Virus record (IMG/VR): IMGVR_UViG_3300015202_000018
Coordinates: 1-45,271 of that record
DNA: 45,271 bases
Strand: one strand, 5' to 3'
DNA from: a virus
In this document: positions 32,152-40,425 of the stretch, piece by piece
Layout of the letters: each line of letters begins with the position of its first letter
How positions within the stretch are numbered: the stretch's first letter is position 1
Notes under the pieces: generated by a model
The model's input: the letters and a program-made list of their open reading frames with translations, nothing else
Databases searched by the model: none
What the model was told of the DNA's origin: nothing
Position numbers and translations under genes: made by a program

Positions 32152-32399
32152 TATTTGTCTCCCTTATCAAGAAGTAAGTCTTTATTAAGTAATTCTTTTT
32201 CGGATTTTTCTAAATCTTTAATTTGTTCTCTTACTTGTGTCATTTCGTTCTCATAAAGAACAAAATTTTCACTAATACGGGAAATTTCATGTTCTAATTC
32301 TGCAACTCGAACAGACTGAGTAAATTTAGATAATTCAATCTGTTGAAGTCTTAAATTTAATTGCATTTTTTGCAATTTTAGACTAGATAAATCTGCCAT
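32151..32399 (-). CDS. Coiled-coil protein, 82 aa
   Basis: Heptad-like Leu/Ile spacing throughout (LKLQKMQLNLRLQQIELSKF, VAELEHEISRISE, VREQIKDLEKSEKELL) predicts a long coiled coil, probably a dimer or trimer. It is coupled by TAATG to the 335-aa repetitive protein, so it could be that protein's trimerisation or assembly chaperone; this is inferred from the gene pairing. AGAGGA precedes the ATG at 32399 and a TTGCATA motif lies 38 bases upstream of it. Confidence 0.75.
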   Translation of the reverse strand: MADLSSLKLQKMQLNLRLQQIELSKFTQSVRVAELEHEISRISENFVLYENEMTQVREQIKDLEKSEKELLNKDLLLDKGDK

Positions 32400-32436
32400 T
32401 ATATAAATCCTCTTTTATTTCTGTTCTTAAATAAAG

Positions 32437-32443
32437 TATGCAA
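32437..32443 (-). promoter_or_regulatory. TTGCATA motif, candidate phage promoter (site d)
   Basis: The minus strand reads TTGCATACTTTATTTAAG in the 55-base gap between the 280-aa gene and the 82-aa coiled-coil gene. Confidence 0.45.
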
Positions 32444-32454
32444 TTTTAAACATA

Positions 32455-33297
32455 TTAAAACACACCAAGTAATGTTCCTGAATAACTTGCTGTTCCAGAG
32501 CCTGTATTTGTGACTGTTATCGAAACAATATCATTAACATTTAATAATAAAGAACCTGGTATTTCAAATTTAATATCCGGTTTTAAAATATTAGTCATAA
32601 ATCTAAAAGATGGAACATTGTTAATATTTACAAAATAAACACCATTATCATCACCAGATGCTTGAATACCTGATAAGTTCCCAGAAGATGCTAAAACAGT
32701 AAATGTAGACAATGCAGAAAAGCCACCAACTGGGACATTTGGTGACGTTGCCGCAACATGTTTTAAATAAGATGGCGGGGTTGCGGGTGGGTAAATGGTA
32801 AATAATAAATTTCCAAAATAATCAGATGTTCCAATACCAGTATTTACTACTTGTAAAGAAACAACATTGCCAGATTTGAAAGCCAATTCGCCTGGTAGTT
32901 TATAATCAATTTGTGGGCTGGCTGAATTTGTTGTAAAACGAAAAACTTGAATTCCGTTTACTAACAATAAATAAGAACCATTAGCATCGCCTGATGCTTG
33001 AATGCCTGTTAACCATGCACCCGAAAAAGGAACGTTATAAGATGCTACAGTAGCTGAAGAATTTGGCGCAATTCCTGTAGCTAATCCATTTACCCGCATT
33101 ACTGATAAAGGAATTAAATTACCATTACCGCCACTACTGCTGCTTCCAGAGGTTTGACACGTTACAGGAACATTAACTGGCGTAGGCGTTTGAGTTGTAA
33201 CAGCCGGAATAATATTAATACTACGGGGATGAAAAAAAGTCACGAACGCCGGAAAGTTAATATTAACGACTGTTTCTAGCGGGACAATAATAGCCAT
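32455..33297 (-). CDS. Virion-like protein with internal domain duplication, 280 aa
   Basis: The N-terminus repeats the strand motif of the 410-aa protein (INFPAFVTFFHP, INIIPAVTT), followed by a Ser/Gly linker. Two homologous ~80-residue domains follow: LTGIQASGDANGSYLLLVNG with FRFTTN and PGELAFKSGNVVSLQVVNTG, then LSGIQASGDDNGVYFVNINN with FRFMTN and PGSLLLNVNDIVSITVTNTG. The duplication is clear. Such beta sandwiches suit a decoration or fibre protein. AAAGGAGA lies before the ATG at 33297 and a TTGCATA motif 51 bases upstream, so it probably starts a transcription unit. Confidence 0.75.
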   Translation of the reverse strand: MAIIVPLETVVNINFPAFVTFFHPRSINIIPAVTTQTPTPVNVPVTCQTSGSSSSGGNGNLIPLSVMRVNGLATGIAPNSSATVASYNVPFSGAWLTGIQASGDANGSYLLLVNGIQVFRFTTNSASPQIDYKLPGELAFKSGNVVSLQVVNTGIGTSDYFGNLLFTIYPPATPPSYLKHVAATSPNVPVGGFSALSTFTVLASSGNLSGIQASGDDNGVYFVNINNVPSFRFMTNILKPDIKFEIPGSLLLNVNDIVSITVTNTGSGTASYSGTLLGVF

Positions 33298-33347
33298 AGC
33301 GCAAATCTCCTTTCCCGGCGTTTACAAAAAGTATTATCTAAGTATAA

Positions 33348-33354
33348 TATGCAA
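33348..33354 (-). promoter_or_regulatory. TTGCATA motif, candidate phage promoter (site e)
   Basis: The minus strand reads TTGCATATTATACTTAG, in the gap between the nuclease and the 280-aa gene. It overlaps an inverted repeat, TATTAT-ACTTAG-ATAATA. Confidence 0.5.
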
Positions 33355-33373
33355 GAAAGCTACAAAAAATTAG

Positions 33374-34213
33374 TTAGCGAAAGCTAGGGTCTTTTTTTGT
33401 TTCTTTAACGTTAGAAAAACCCCAAACACCCTTATCTTCAGGGTCTTTGACAGGTTTTGGTTTTCCGTGACACATTTCATAATATGTCTTACTGCATTTA
33501 TACATACACTCAGGAGAATCAGGTTCAAACTTGTATTTTGGCTCTTTCTTTTCTGCAAAAGCTTTCCACAAAACTCGTGTATATTTTAAAAGTTCTTTAA
33601 TGGCCGCTTCGTTTTTGTTAACTAAAAATTCCATAATTTTATGGTCATTTTTGCTTTCATATAAAATAATAGCTCGGGTAATCGTGCGCCCTTGCAAAAC
33701 TGCTGCAATTTCAGGCACATCCCGATTTAATTCTAATAGATGAAAATATAGCTGAACTTGTTTTTGATGTTCAATATCCGGGGAGCCGTCTTGACCCATC
33801 AAATGCATAGAATAGCTTTTCGCGCTTTTTAATTCTACCAAAAAAAGCTCACCATCAACTTCGATAACCGAGTCGATTCTTGCTCTAATCTTATGCTCGG
33901 TATCTTCGAGGGTGGTTTCATTTAATCTTAAAACTTTTGCAATGTCAAATTGATTTTGAATATATTCGTGAAAAGCGTTTCCGACAGCTTTGGCTCTTTC
34001 GCCTTCGTAGGTTATGTCGGTTGGGTCAACAGGCAAGTGGGAACCACCTGAAAACTTGAGGTTAAAATAACCTTTTGTCATACACATAAAATCAATACTA
34101 GGACTAAGGTTTTTCTTTTGATAAAAAGCTCTAGCTTCAGCTTCGTTTAAAGCTTTAGTAACAACTGAATCTTTAAGAATCTTAGAACAAATACCTATTT
34201 GTTTAAATGCCAT
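33374..34213 (-). CDS. PD-(D/E)XK nuclease, Cas4/AddB-like, 279 aa
   Basis: Core motifs of RecB-family nucleases are in order: GNAFHEYIQ (His 82), RIDSVIEVDG (Asp 114), LFLVELKSAK (Glu 127, Lys 129) and HQKQVQLYFH (Q-x3-Y, Gln 152 to Tyr 156). Three C-terminal Cys (C236-x3-C240-x7-C248) together with an N-terminal Cys (FMCM, 44) match the 4Fe-4S arrangement of Cas4 and AddB nucleases. It probably processes DNA ends, perhaps with the annealing protein at 22488 or during packaging. It lies among virion genes, three genes after the terminase and with no Cas genes nearby, so it is a phage nuclease. The ribosome site is weak (AGAG). Confidence 0.85.
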   Translation of the reverse strand: MAFKQIGICSKILKDSVVTKALNEAEARAFYQKKNLSPSIDFMCMTKGYFNLKFSGGSHLPVDPTDITYEGERAKAVGNAFHEYIQNQFDIAKVLRLNETTLEDTEHKIRARIDSVIEVDGELFLVELKSAKSYSMHLMGQDGSPDIEHQKQVQLYFHLLELNRDVPEIAAVLQGRTITRAIILYESKNDHKIMEFLVNKNEAAIKELLKYTRVLWKAFAEKKEPKYKFEPDSPECMYKCSKTYYEMCHGKPKPVKDPEDKGVWGFSNVKETKKDPSFR

Positions 34214-34289
34214 TTATAATCTCTATCTTTATTTAATATTTATTTATATATATAAGCTAACTAATCATTATGTAGACATATTAGGACAC

Positions 34290-34994
34290 TTATTGCTTTT
34301 TATCCCACACTTCTAATAATTCTTCAACTATAGTTTCTCTATTTTTTACTGAATTAATAAATTTTAATTCGTTATAAGCATTTATCCAGGAACCCATGTT
34401 GTCATCTGGTAACTCATCATCTTGATAGTACTTATACATGGTTTCTGAACTGAATCCATATGATTCTTCAAATCTCTTTATTTGATTATTTAAATTGTCA
34501 ATACGCTTTTGTAAAGCTTTTGTGTTTTTTCCCCTCTTGCGTTTTTTGAAAGGTTCTGGTAGACTTGGTAAATTCATCAGGGTCATAATTAACGACAATT
34601 TAGAAGCGTCTTTTTTACTAATATAATCTGCAATTGTTTTATGCGGATTCTTGATTCGACCTTCTTGGTCTATAATGTGCAGACCATATGAAACCATATT
34701 CTCCAAAAACGAATTGCTCTCGTCGCTGTAGTCTAGGTTTAACAAACTGCGCCAGGTATATCCTGATTTTAAAGTGGAAACGGTCAAAACATCTTGTATT
34801 TTTTCCTGAGGCATTAAATGATTGCAAATTTGTTTGATAAATTCTGTATAACTTTCTATGAATTTTTCAAGATTTTCAGGGTCAAAGCTGCGTGTGAAAA
34901 CTCTGTATTCATCACCTTTTGCAGCCAAGTCAAACTCTTCTTTTTTTACATAGATAGAAACTTCACCAGTGGTAGGTTCATATGAAAATCGCAT
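34290..34994 (-). CDS. Hypothetical protein, 234 aa
   Basis: A soluble, charged alpha/beta protein. The N-terminus is beta-like (MRFSYEPTTGEVSIYVKK), the centre helical, with a basic patch (FKKRKRGKNTKALQKRIDNL) and a coiled-coil-like stretch, and the end acidic (EELLEVWDKKQ). No family recognised. Located between the small beta-barrel gene that follows the terminase and the Cas4-like nuclease, it may belong to DNA packaging or end-processing. GAGGA precedes the ATG at 34994. The 76 bases downstream contain a TATATATAAATAAATA stretch that could serve as a promoter for the nuclease. Confidence 0.65.
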   Translation of the reverse strand: MRFSYEPTTGEVSIYVKKEEFDLAAKGDEYRVFTRSFDPENLEKFIESYTEFIKQICNHLMPQEKIQDVLTVSTLKSGYTWRSLLNLDYSDESNSFLENMVSYGLHIIDQEGRIKNPHKTIADYISKKDASKLSLIMTLMNLPSLPEPFKKRKRGKNTKALQKRIDNLNNQIKRFEESYGFSSETMYKYYQDDELPDDNMGSWINAYNELKFINSVKNRETIVEELLEVWDKKQ

Positions 34995-35003
34995 TTTAAA
35001 TCC

Positions 35004-35282
35004 TCAAAGATTCGAGTTGTTTTGACCAGTAACCGACACTTCGCCGTTAATTCCATTTGTGAATAAAAGAGTTTGAAAATTTTGTTCAAAAATGATAGGC
35101 GGATTTCCAGGAATTATTATGGTTGCAATAATTGGGTCTAAATTAGACCCATTGACTCTATGAAATGTTCCACGTATATTTGTCACTGTACCTTCACCAT
35201 AAATAGTTTGCACTTTTTGACCAACAGTTAATTTAATAAAACCGGAATTTTTTAAAATTGCTTGATTAGTATAAGCATTCAT
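35004..35282 (-). CDS. Small SH3/KOW-like protein after terminase, 92 aa
   Basis: Start chosen at the ATG at 35282 (MNAYTNQAI), with GGAAG about 7 bases upstream inside the last terminase codons. The open frame extends to 35378 but runs inside the terminase gene in another frame. The product looks like a small beta barrel (LTVGQKVQTIYGEGTVTNI, then IIATIIIPGNPPIIFEQ), in the style of SH3/KOW domains. It overlaps the terminase end, so the two are coupled. A role in packaging is possible but only contextual. Confidence 0.7.
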   Translation of the reverse strand: MNAYTNQAILKNSGFIKLTVGQKVQTIYGEGTVTNIRGTFHRVNGSNLDPIIATIIIPGNPPIIFEQNFQTLLFTNGINGEVSVTGQNNSNL

Positions 35283-35286
35283 AATT

Positions 35287-37680
35287 TTACTTCCATGCGG
35301 AAGAGCCTCCGCCAGCTTTAAATGCACTACCTGTAGGCCAGGCTTTTGCCTTTGGTAATTTAGACATAGACTTGGCAAAAAACGCAGTTCTTACAGCGTC
35401 TACAATGTGGTCTGGGTAAACAATACTCTTTGAATAAATAATAGTGCCACCAGAGCCAACTGAATATGTGTGATTACGGAATTGATTTTCGATTTCATCA
35501 TCAATATCAACACCAGGCATAAGTACCATTCGGTTTTGTGCGGCCATAACAATGCTATCTGTCATAAATTGTTTTACAGGAACAAGAACAGTTTCACCAT
35601 TGAATTTACTTGAAACTTGAACTTTATTTGCAAAGTTTACAGCATGTAAACGTTTTTCAAAGTTGTGCTGCTTAAACTTATTGTGGCCTTGTTCTTTAGC
35701 TTTCAAAACCTGTTCGACCATTAAACCGTTTGAACCTTGGTCCATGCCAAGTGCTTCAAACAAATAAAAATTATCTAACAAAGCAATAATATCAACCTGA
35801 GTTAAATATGGAATATGTTCCATGTGAATTCTCAAAATTAATTTCATTACACCATTCCATTCTTCAAAAACTACGAATTCTGAAGGGTCGGATTGGTAAC
35901 CTAAGTCGGCCCCGAACCAGTAACGTTTGTTCTCTGTTCTTCCAGGGAACTTACTGCGTAACCAAATACCCAATTGGCTATGACCAATTTTCGCAATATC
36001 TTCTGGTGTTAAATTAATGCGTTCGTATTCATCTGGGTAAGGCTTACGTTTTCTACCGTATTCTGAATTGAAAATACGATAAACAGGCGTCTTAATTGGC
36101 ACTTCTGGGTCCGCTGGATTTGGTCTTTCATCTTCCATTCTGAATACCCATTCAAAATAAGTCCAGTCGAATACACCTTCTTCAACAGTTCCCCATGCTG
36201 CTTCAATTTCATGTTCATAGACAGAACGTGGATGTTCATTTAAGAATTCGCGATTGAATTCTGGTGTAAAGTTTGGATTTTCTTTAGACGGAATATGAAA
36301 TTCTTGATAGTTCCAATCAGGTTTAGTACAATTAGCAACGCCATAACCATTGACACAATAAGAATGGTCATTACCAACAGTTAAATTATAGACCGTAGTC
36401 GTGTTATTTATTGAATCATATTGTTTAATAGGAACATATAAGAATTCGCCTTCAACCTGTCCTAAGAATACTTTTTCAGGATTCTTTACAGCAGTTAAAG
36501 GAATGGCAAGAAAATCACCAATACCTAATTCACTAATGCGATGGTATGTTGGTTTAACTGGTTCTAATCCAGTATGTTCACCATGTAAAACGCAAAGACT
36601 TCTATTTTTCCAAACATATTTGGAACAAGATTTACAATAACGTTCTATCTTACGTAAAGCCATAAATCTATGGCTAGAAGTGGCGGTGATAACTTGGTCA
36701 TTTAACGTTGTCATGAATGAAATTAGCTTACCATTATACTCGCGATTCATCGTCTCGGTAACTGGTTCCGGTTTACCATAACGATTTAAAACAATATCGC
36801 CGTTAATGATTGCTTGAATTGGTTTATTGCTGCCATCAACCATCGTAACAGGAGTATCTTCAGTAAAGCATGCATTGTAAAAATGTTCACGCTTACCAGT
36901 AGGAGTGGACGACAAAATGACCAGGCCATGTTCGCCTGCGTTAATAGACGTAGCTTTTTCAGCCTCGAAGAAAACAGGAGGCATGTAATCGGCTTCGTCG
37001 TAGAGTTTATAATCAAAAGTTTTGGAACGAGCAGTTTGTCCACCAGCACCAGGACCACGGAAAGTAATTGTCGCTTCTTCGGTCCATCCTGCAATTTTGA
37101 AAACTAACTCGGGGAAAGGATGTAGTTTCTTAACTAAAGAACCTTCTTCCATTGCGGCTGATAATTTATCAGAGGCGGCAACGAATTTCATTACTCGTTC
37201 AAAAATAGTACGAGCTTTATCGGCATCGGCGGAACCAACAATGATTTTTGCTCCACGAACAAATGGCTCATCAACTTCCGTCCAACCTGTTTCGTTAATT
37301 GTTCCATCAGGCTTTAAAGTTCCAATCAATAAATGGTCTTTGAAACGGCGTGGTTTTGTATAGTGAATGGGACGACAAATGGCTAAAAATAATGCGGCTA
37401 TCGCGAGACATTCAGTTTTCCCAGACTGACGACCAATGCGCCATGCAAACTTTTGAATAGGTTTGCCGCGCAACTTGGCCTCATGATAATCATCAGGATA
37501 ACAATAGGAATTATCAACACAGCCTAGTAATAAATATTGATACCAAGCTTGCTTTCCATTATTTTTGTTAACCATTGGACGCCAGTTAAATTCTCGTTCA
37601 GCCCAAAAAACTGGTTTACTCAGCTTACCAAGATGATAAAGATAATTTAAACGTTCCTCTTTTTTTGATGCTATCGACAT
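35287..37680 (-). CDS. terL: Terminase large subunit with in-frame mini-intein, 797 aa precursor
   Basis: The N-terminal ATPase has a Walker A (RIGRQSGKTE, 81-90), a Walker B (YKLYDEADY, 224-232) and the coupling motif SSTPTG (257-262). The C-terminal nuclease has WFGADLGYQSD (Asp 592), GMDQGSNG (Asp 647) and YPDHIVDAV (Asp 757). Residues 271-450 are an intein inserted right after the coupling motif, giving a mature protein of about 617 residues once spliced. It packages DNA through the portal. The ATG at 37680 has AGAGGAAC upstream. No small terminase lies next to it; the 224-aa protein at 44.6 kb is only a possible candidate. Confidence 0.92.
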   Translation of the reverse strand: MSIASKKEERLNYLYHLGKLSKPVFWAEREFNWRPMVNKNNGKQAWYQYLLLGCVDNSYCYPDDYHEAKLRGKPIQKFAWRIGRQSGKTECLAIAALFLAICRPIHYTKPRRFKDHLLIGTLKPDGTINETGWTEVDEPFVRGAKIIVGSADADKARTIFERVMKFVAASDKLSAAMEEGSLVKKLHPFPELVFKIAGWTEEATITFRGPGAGGQTARSKTFDYKLYDEADYMPPVFFEAEKATSINAGEHGLVILSSTPTGKREHFYNACFTEDTPVTMVDGSNKPIQAIINGDIVLNRYGKPEPVTETMNREYNGKLISFMTTLNDQVITATSSHRFMALRKIERYCKSCSKYVWKNRSLCVLHGEHTGLEPVKPTYHRISELGIGDFLAIPLTAVKNPEKVFLGQVEGEFLYVPIKQYDSINNTTTVYNLTVGNDHSYCVNGYGVANCTKPDWNYQEFHIPSKENPNFTPEFNREFLNEHPRSVYEHEIEAAWGTVEEGVFDWTYFEWVFRMEDERPNPADPEVPIKTPVYRIFNSEYGRKRKPYPDEYERINLTPEDIAKIGHSQLGIWLRSKFPGRTENKRYWFGADLGYQSDPSEFVVFEEWNGVMKLILRIHMEHIPYLTQVDIIALLDNFYLFEALGMDQGSNGLMVEQVLKAKEQGHNKFKQHNFEKRLHAVNFANKVQVSSKFNGETVLVPVKQFMTDSIVMAAQNRMVLMPGVDIDDEIENQFRNHTYSVGSGGTIIYSKSIVYPDHIVDAVRTAFFAKSMSKLPKAKAWPTGSAFKAGGGSSAWK
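36331..36870 (-). mobile_element. Mini-intein in terminase, 180 aa, with Cys-cluster insert
   Basis: The element starts with Cys (CFTEDTPVTMVDG), has a block-B TxxH-like SSHRFMAL, a block F VYNLTVGNDHSYCVNG and ends VAN before Cys +1 (CTKPDW). It has no endonuclease domain. Where one would sit there is a zinc-finger-like segment, YCKSCSKYV followed by SLCVLHGEH (Cys 349, 352, 363; His 366 or 369). The penultimate residue is Ala rather than the usual His, which can slow or change splicing chemistry. It is inserted between coupling motif and nuclease, where loss of splicing would inactivate packaging. Confidence 0.88.
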
Positions 37681-37696
37681 AGTTCCTCTTTGTTAA

Positions 37697-37726
37697 ATAA
37701 AAAACGAGAGTATTACAACTCCCGTT
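37697..37726 (-). terminator. Rho-independent terminator before terminase
   Basis: On the minus strand AACGGGAGT and ACTCTCGTT form a 9-bp stem with one wobble and a 6-base loop, followed by TTTTTTATTT. It ends the unit of the 291-aa gene 24 bases after its stop. Terminase starts just 17 bases later with no visible promoter, so read-through must occur. Confidence 0.8.
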
Positions 37727-37750
37727 TTCTTACTACTTATAAGTATGAAA

Positions 37751-38626
37751 TTAGTCCCACATTTTATCCAAATATGATTTTAATTTCTTATCTTTCTTAT
37801 CGTATTTCAAGCTAGCTTGAGTGCTACGGCCACCAGATTCACCGCCACCAGCTAAATCACTTACGTCACTTACAACGGTATCTTTGTCTTTGTGTGCAGA
37901 ATCAGGGTCTTTTTGACCATTAAAAGGTGTCATTGTCGAATTTAACCATGAACACGATTTAGCTGCTTGAACCTTTTCAACATCCAGTCCCTGCGAACAA
38001 GAGTTTTCTGCTGCATTGAAATTGGCACAATATTTACAAGGTGGGTATGCATTGCTTCTGTCTGCTCCAGGAGTTATTGGAGTAGGCGAACCATTTTGCC
38101 CAGCTTGATTATCATCCGCGCTTTTCAATAAAGCTTTTTTCTTGTTGTGAACTTTAACAGACTGTTCATTGCCAGTATCTTCGATACCATCTTCTTCTTT
38201 TGAAAGCGGGTCAACAGTACCTTGTTCATTATGTGTATAAGGCTTATCGTTGTCATCAGATTCTTGCATCCACTGCTGGAGTTGTGCAGGGTCCGCGCTT
38301 GGATTTAATGACGTATCAGCCATAGGGTCAGCTTGTGCCTGCGGCAATTGAGCAGAAGGGTCTGTAACAGGGTCCATAACAATACTAGGAGTTAATTCAA
38401 CGATAAATTCTGGACCACCTACGTTAATTAAATATTTATTATTCCATATTTTAGGCTTTGGGTCAGCAGGGGGCATACCCATCATTGATGGGTCCATACC
38501 CATACTTGGGTCCATTGCCGCATTTGGGTCAGGTGCAGGCGGAAGACCTGAACTGAGTTCATCTTCGGGTAATTTATCTACAGCTTCCTTTTTTAATTTT
38601 TCAGAAAGTTTTCTTAACCAAGACAT
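37751..38626 (-). CDS. Acidic low-complexity protein with CxxC-x9-C cluster, 291 aa
   Basis: A helical basic start (MSWLRKLSEKLKKEAVDKL) is followed by Asp/Pro/Met-rich repeats (DPSMGMDPSMMGMPPADP), an acidic disordered centre and a Cys cluster: PPCKYCANFNAAENSCSQG then KSCSWL (Cys 197, 200, 210, 225). The C-x2-C-x9-C spacing and the aromatic-Asn after the first pair match the 110-aa protein at 44234, so both probably carry the same small zinc-binding fold. The C-terminus is Lys-rich. Location just before terminase suggests packaging or head assembly; no family is recognised. AAGGG precedes the ATG. Confidence 0.65.
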   Translation of the reverse strand: MSWLRKLSEKLKKEAVDKLPEDELSSGLPPAPDPNAAMDPSMGMDPSMMGMPPADPKPKIWNNKYLINVGGPEFIVELTPSIVMDPVTDPSAQLPQAQADPMADTSLNPSADPAQLQQWMQESDDNDKPYTHNEQGTVDPLSKEEDGIEDTGNEQSVKVHNKKKALLKSADDNQAGQNGSPTPITPGADRSNAYPPCKYCANFNAAENSCSQGLDVEKVQAAKSCSWLNSTMTPFNGQKDPDSAHKDKDTVVSDVSDLAGGGESGGRSTQASLKYDKKDKKLKSYLDKMWD

Positions 38627-38683
38627 AATTATTGACCCTTCTTTTCCGAATCGTATTTTTTTTGATAAATACCACTTAAATTA

Positions 38684-38923
38684 TTAATCATTTTTAATAT
38701 TTTCACGAATTTCATGAAAATTCTTCATGATTTCAAATTTACTACGTGAAAAGACTCTATCATTCGTGATAGCCATTTCCATTGTCTCAATTACTCTTTT
38801 CATTAAAATAGATAAATAAAAATCTAATTTATCTTCTTTTGACAAAGTGGCCGGGTCCACTAACTCGTTACGTTCGTTTTTAAAGTTAGCCATGCTCAAC
38901 GAATTCTTCTTCTTATCTATCAT
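38684..38923 (-). CDS. Small charged helical protein, 79 aa
   Basis: Start at the ATG at 38923, with AGAGAGAT upstream; an inner ATG at 38893 (MANFKNE) is less well supported. The product is mostly helical (KEDKLDFYLSILMKRVIETM, then FEIMKNFHEIRENIK) with Lys/Glu-rich ends. No domain recognised. Gaps of 22 bases upstream and 57 bases downstream place it in the same leftward unit as the two acidic proteins that flank it. Confidence 0.6.
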   Translation of the reverse strand: MIDKKKNSLSMANFKNERNELVDPATLSKEDKLDFYLSILMKRVIETMEMAITNDRVFSRSKFEIMKNFHEIRENIKND

Positions 38924-38945
38924 TTTAATCTATCTCTCTTCAAAT

Positions 38946-40412
38946 TTACCCAAAGGCTTTAATAATACCTTTAGTCGGATATCCCATTTCGTTTAACGCA
39001 GTTATGATTTGTGCGTAATCTTCAGTTTCGTTTAAAGCCGTTTTTACCAATTCAACAACTTCTTTTGCAGCGGCGGGCGTAAGACCATGTTCTTTTTCAA
39101 GCTGTTGTTGACGCTCAAGCGCACGTTGTGCGTTGTCTTGCATATATTGCATTTTCTCTTGAGTTGCATTATTTGGCTCATTACCTGTTTGAGCAGTTCC
39201 ATTTTCTACGGCACGTTGGTAATCTTCTTGTTGTTTTTGCAATCTGCGGTCAGTTGCAGGATTTGAAGAAGAATGTGCGCTGTCAGCACCAGGTGTTGGA
39301 AAAACAGGATTCTGTTTTTCAACTGCTGGAGGCTGAGTTGCCATGCTAGGCTCTGACATTTTTGGTGAGCTTGGCGCAGTTTGTGGAGCCACTTGTGGAC
39401 TTGAATTTGGTTGAGTTGTATTCTGTTTTGGAACCAGGTTTTTTAAATAATCAACAAATTTTTGAACATGGTTTCCACTTGGTTGATTATGCTTGCCAGG
39501 TGCAACTTGGCTCTTAACATTATCTACGACAGACTTAACTTTGTCACCGATTTGTTGTGCAAAACCTGGACCTTGATGTTTTGGTTTTGGAGCTTCGTGC
39601 TTACCAGGAGTTGTATTGAAATAATCTTTAAGGACCTTGCCTGCCTGACCCATAGGTCCTGCCATAAAATCATCTTTAATACTAGTTGTACCAGGAGTCT
39701 TAGGAGTTGGGGCCTTAGCAGGTTTTTCCGCTAAATTAGGGTATAATTTATTAAAGTCAAAAGTCGATTTTTGCCCAGGTATTTTAGCTGGAGCAGGAGC
39801 TTCGTCACGACGACCACTTGGAAGTGCTGGCTTCTTGCCCACTACTCCGTCGCCAGCGCCACCCATTGGAATGCCACCAGGGTTGAGGGCTTCTTTCAAT
39901 AGTTGGTGAGCCTTCTTGCTCTTGGGAACACAATTAGGAACTTCTTTACCGTTCTTCATCTTTTTCCCGACCATTTCGTAGCCTTCCCAACAAGGGTCTT
40001 CGCTTTTCATTTCTTCGCTTGCACGAGAAGTCAAAAAATCAATAATAGGCGTTTCAGAAACAGCTTTATTAGAATGCAAACCACGGGCACGGTCCATATC
40101 AATAGGACCGCCCTTAAGAGCTACTTCTAAACAAGCTCCAGTAGAACCGTTGATATCACTATCATCTTCGGCTACTTTAAAAAAATCGTTTAAAACTTTA
40201 CTGGCTTTAGGTTCGATGTTACTTAAAGTGGTACGGTCAATGTTTTTGTACTTATCAGTCTTAGGTTGCTTTCCTAAATTTTCAGGACTTTTACCAACCC
40301 AAGTCTTTTCTTTTTTAGCAATGTCCGTTTTATGTTCCAAATTAAGGGCACGGTTATCAACAGCCTTTTTTAAGAAGCTGCTGATAACATCTTGTGCGCG
40401 TTCATTCTTCAT
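38946..40412 (-). CDS. Low-complexity virion-associated protein with PNCVP motif, about 488 aa
   Basis: Start chosen at the ATG at 40412 (MKNERAQDV), with AAAGGAA 8 bases upstream; the frame is open further but only inside the preceding gene. It contains a short motif, DPCWEGYEMVGKKMKNGKEV then PNCVP, of a type that recurs in large-phage structural proteins. Short hydrophobic patches are repeated (VISSFLKKAVD, VLNDFFKVAED, VLKDYFNTTPG). The centre is Pro/Gln/Lys-rich and disordered (GKHEAPKPKHQGPGFAQQ). The C-terminus is helical. A scaffold, ejection or portal-binding role is possible; no catalytic domain is seen. Confidence 0.65.
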   Translation of the reverse strand: MKNERAQDVISSFLKKAVDNRALNLEHKTDIAKKEKTWVGKSPENLGKQPKTDKYKNIDRTTLSNIEPKASKVLNDFFKVAEDDSDINGSTGACLEVALKGGPIDMDRARGLHSNKAVSETPIIDFLTSRASEEMKSEDPCWEGYEMVGKKMKNGKEVPNCVPKSKKAHQLLKEALNPGGIPMGGAGDGVVGKKPALPSGRRDEAPAPAKIPGQKSTFDFNKLYPNLAEKPAKAPTPKTPGTTSIKDDFMAGPMGQAGKVLKDYFNTTPGKHEAPKPKHQGPGFAQQIGDKVKSVVDNVKSQVAPGKHNQPSGNHVQKFVDYLKNLVPKQNTTQPNSSPQVAPQTAPSSPKMSEPSMATQPPAVEKQNPVFPTPGADSAHSSSNPATDRRLQKQQEDYQRAVENGTAQTGNEPNNATQEKMQYMQDNAQRALERQQQLEKEHGLTPAAAKEVVELVKTALNETEDYAQIITALNEMGYPTKGIIKAFG

Positions 40413-40425
40413 TGCTAAATTCCTT

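Noticed and set aside
33374-34213. Cas4 of a CRISPR-Cas locus
   Set aside because: No Cas1/Cas2, effector or array nearby; the setting is a phage structural operon.
35283-35378. N-terminal extension of the small gene after terminase
   Set aside because: It lies inside the terminase coding sequence in another frame and lacks a ribosome site; the ATG at 35282 is better.
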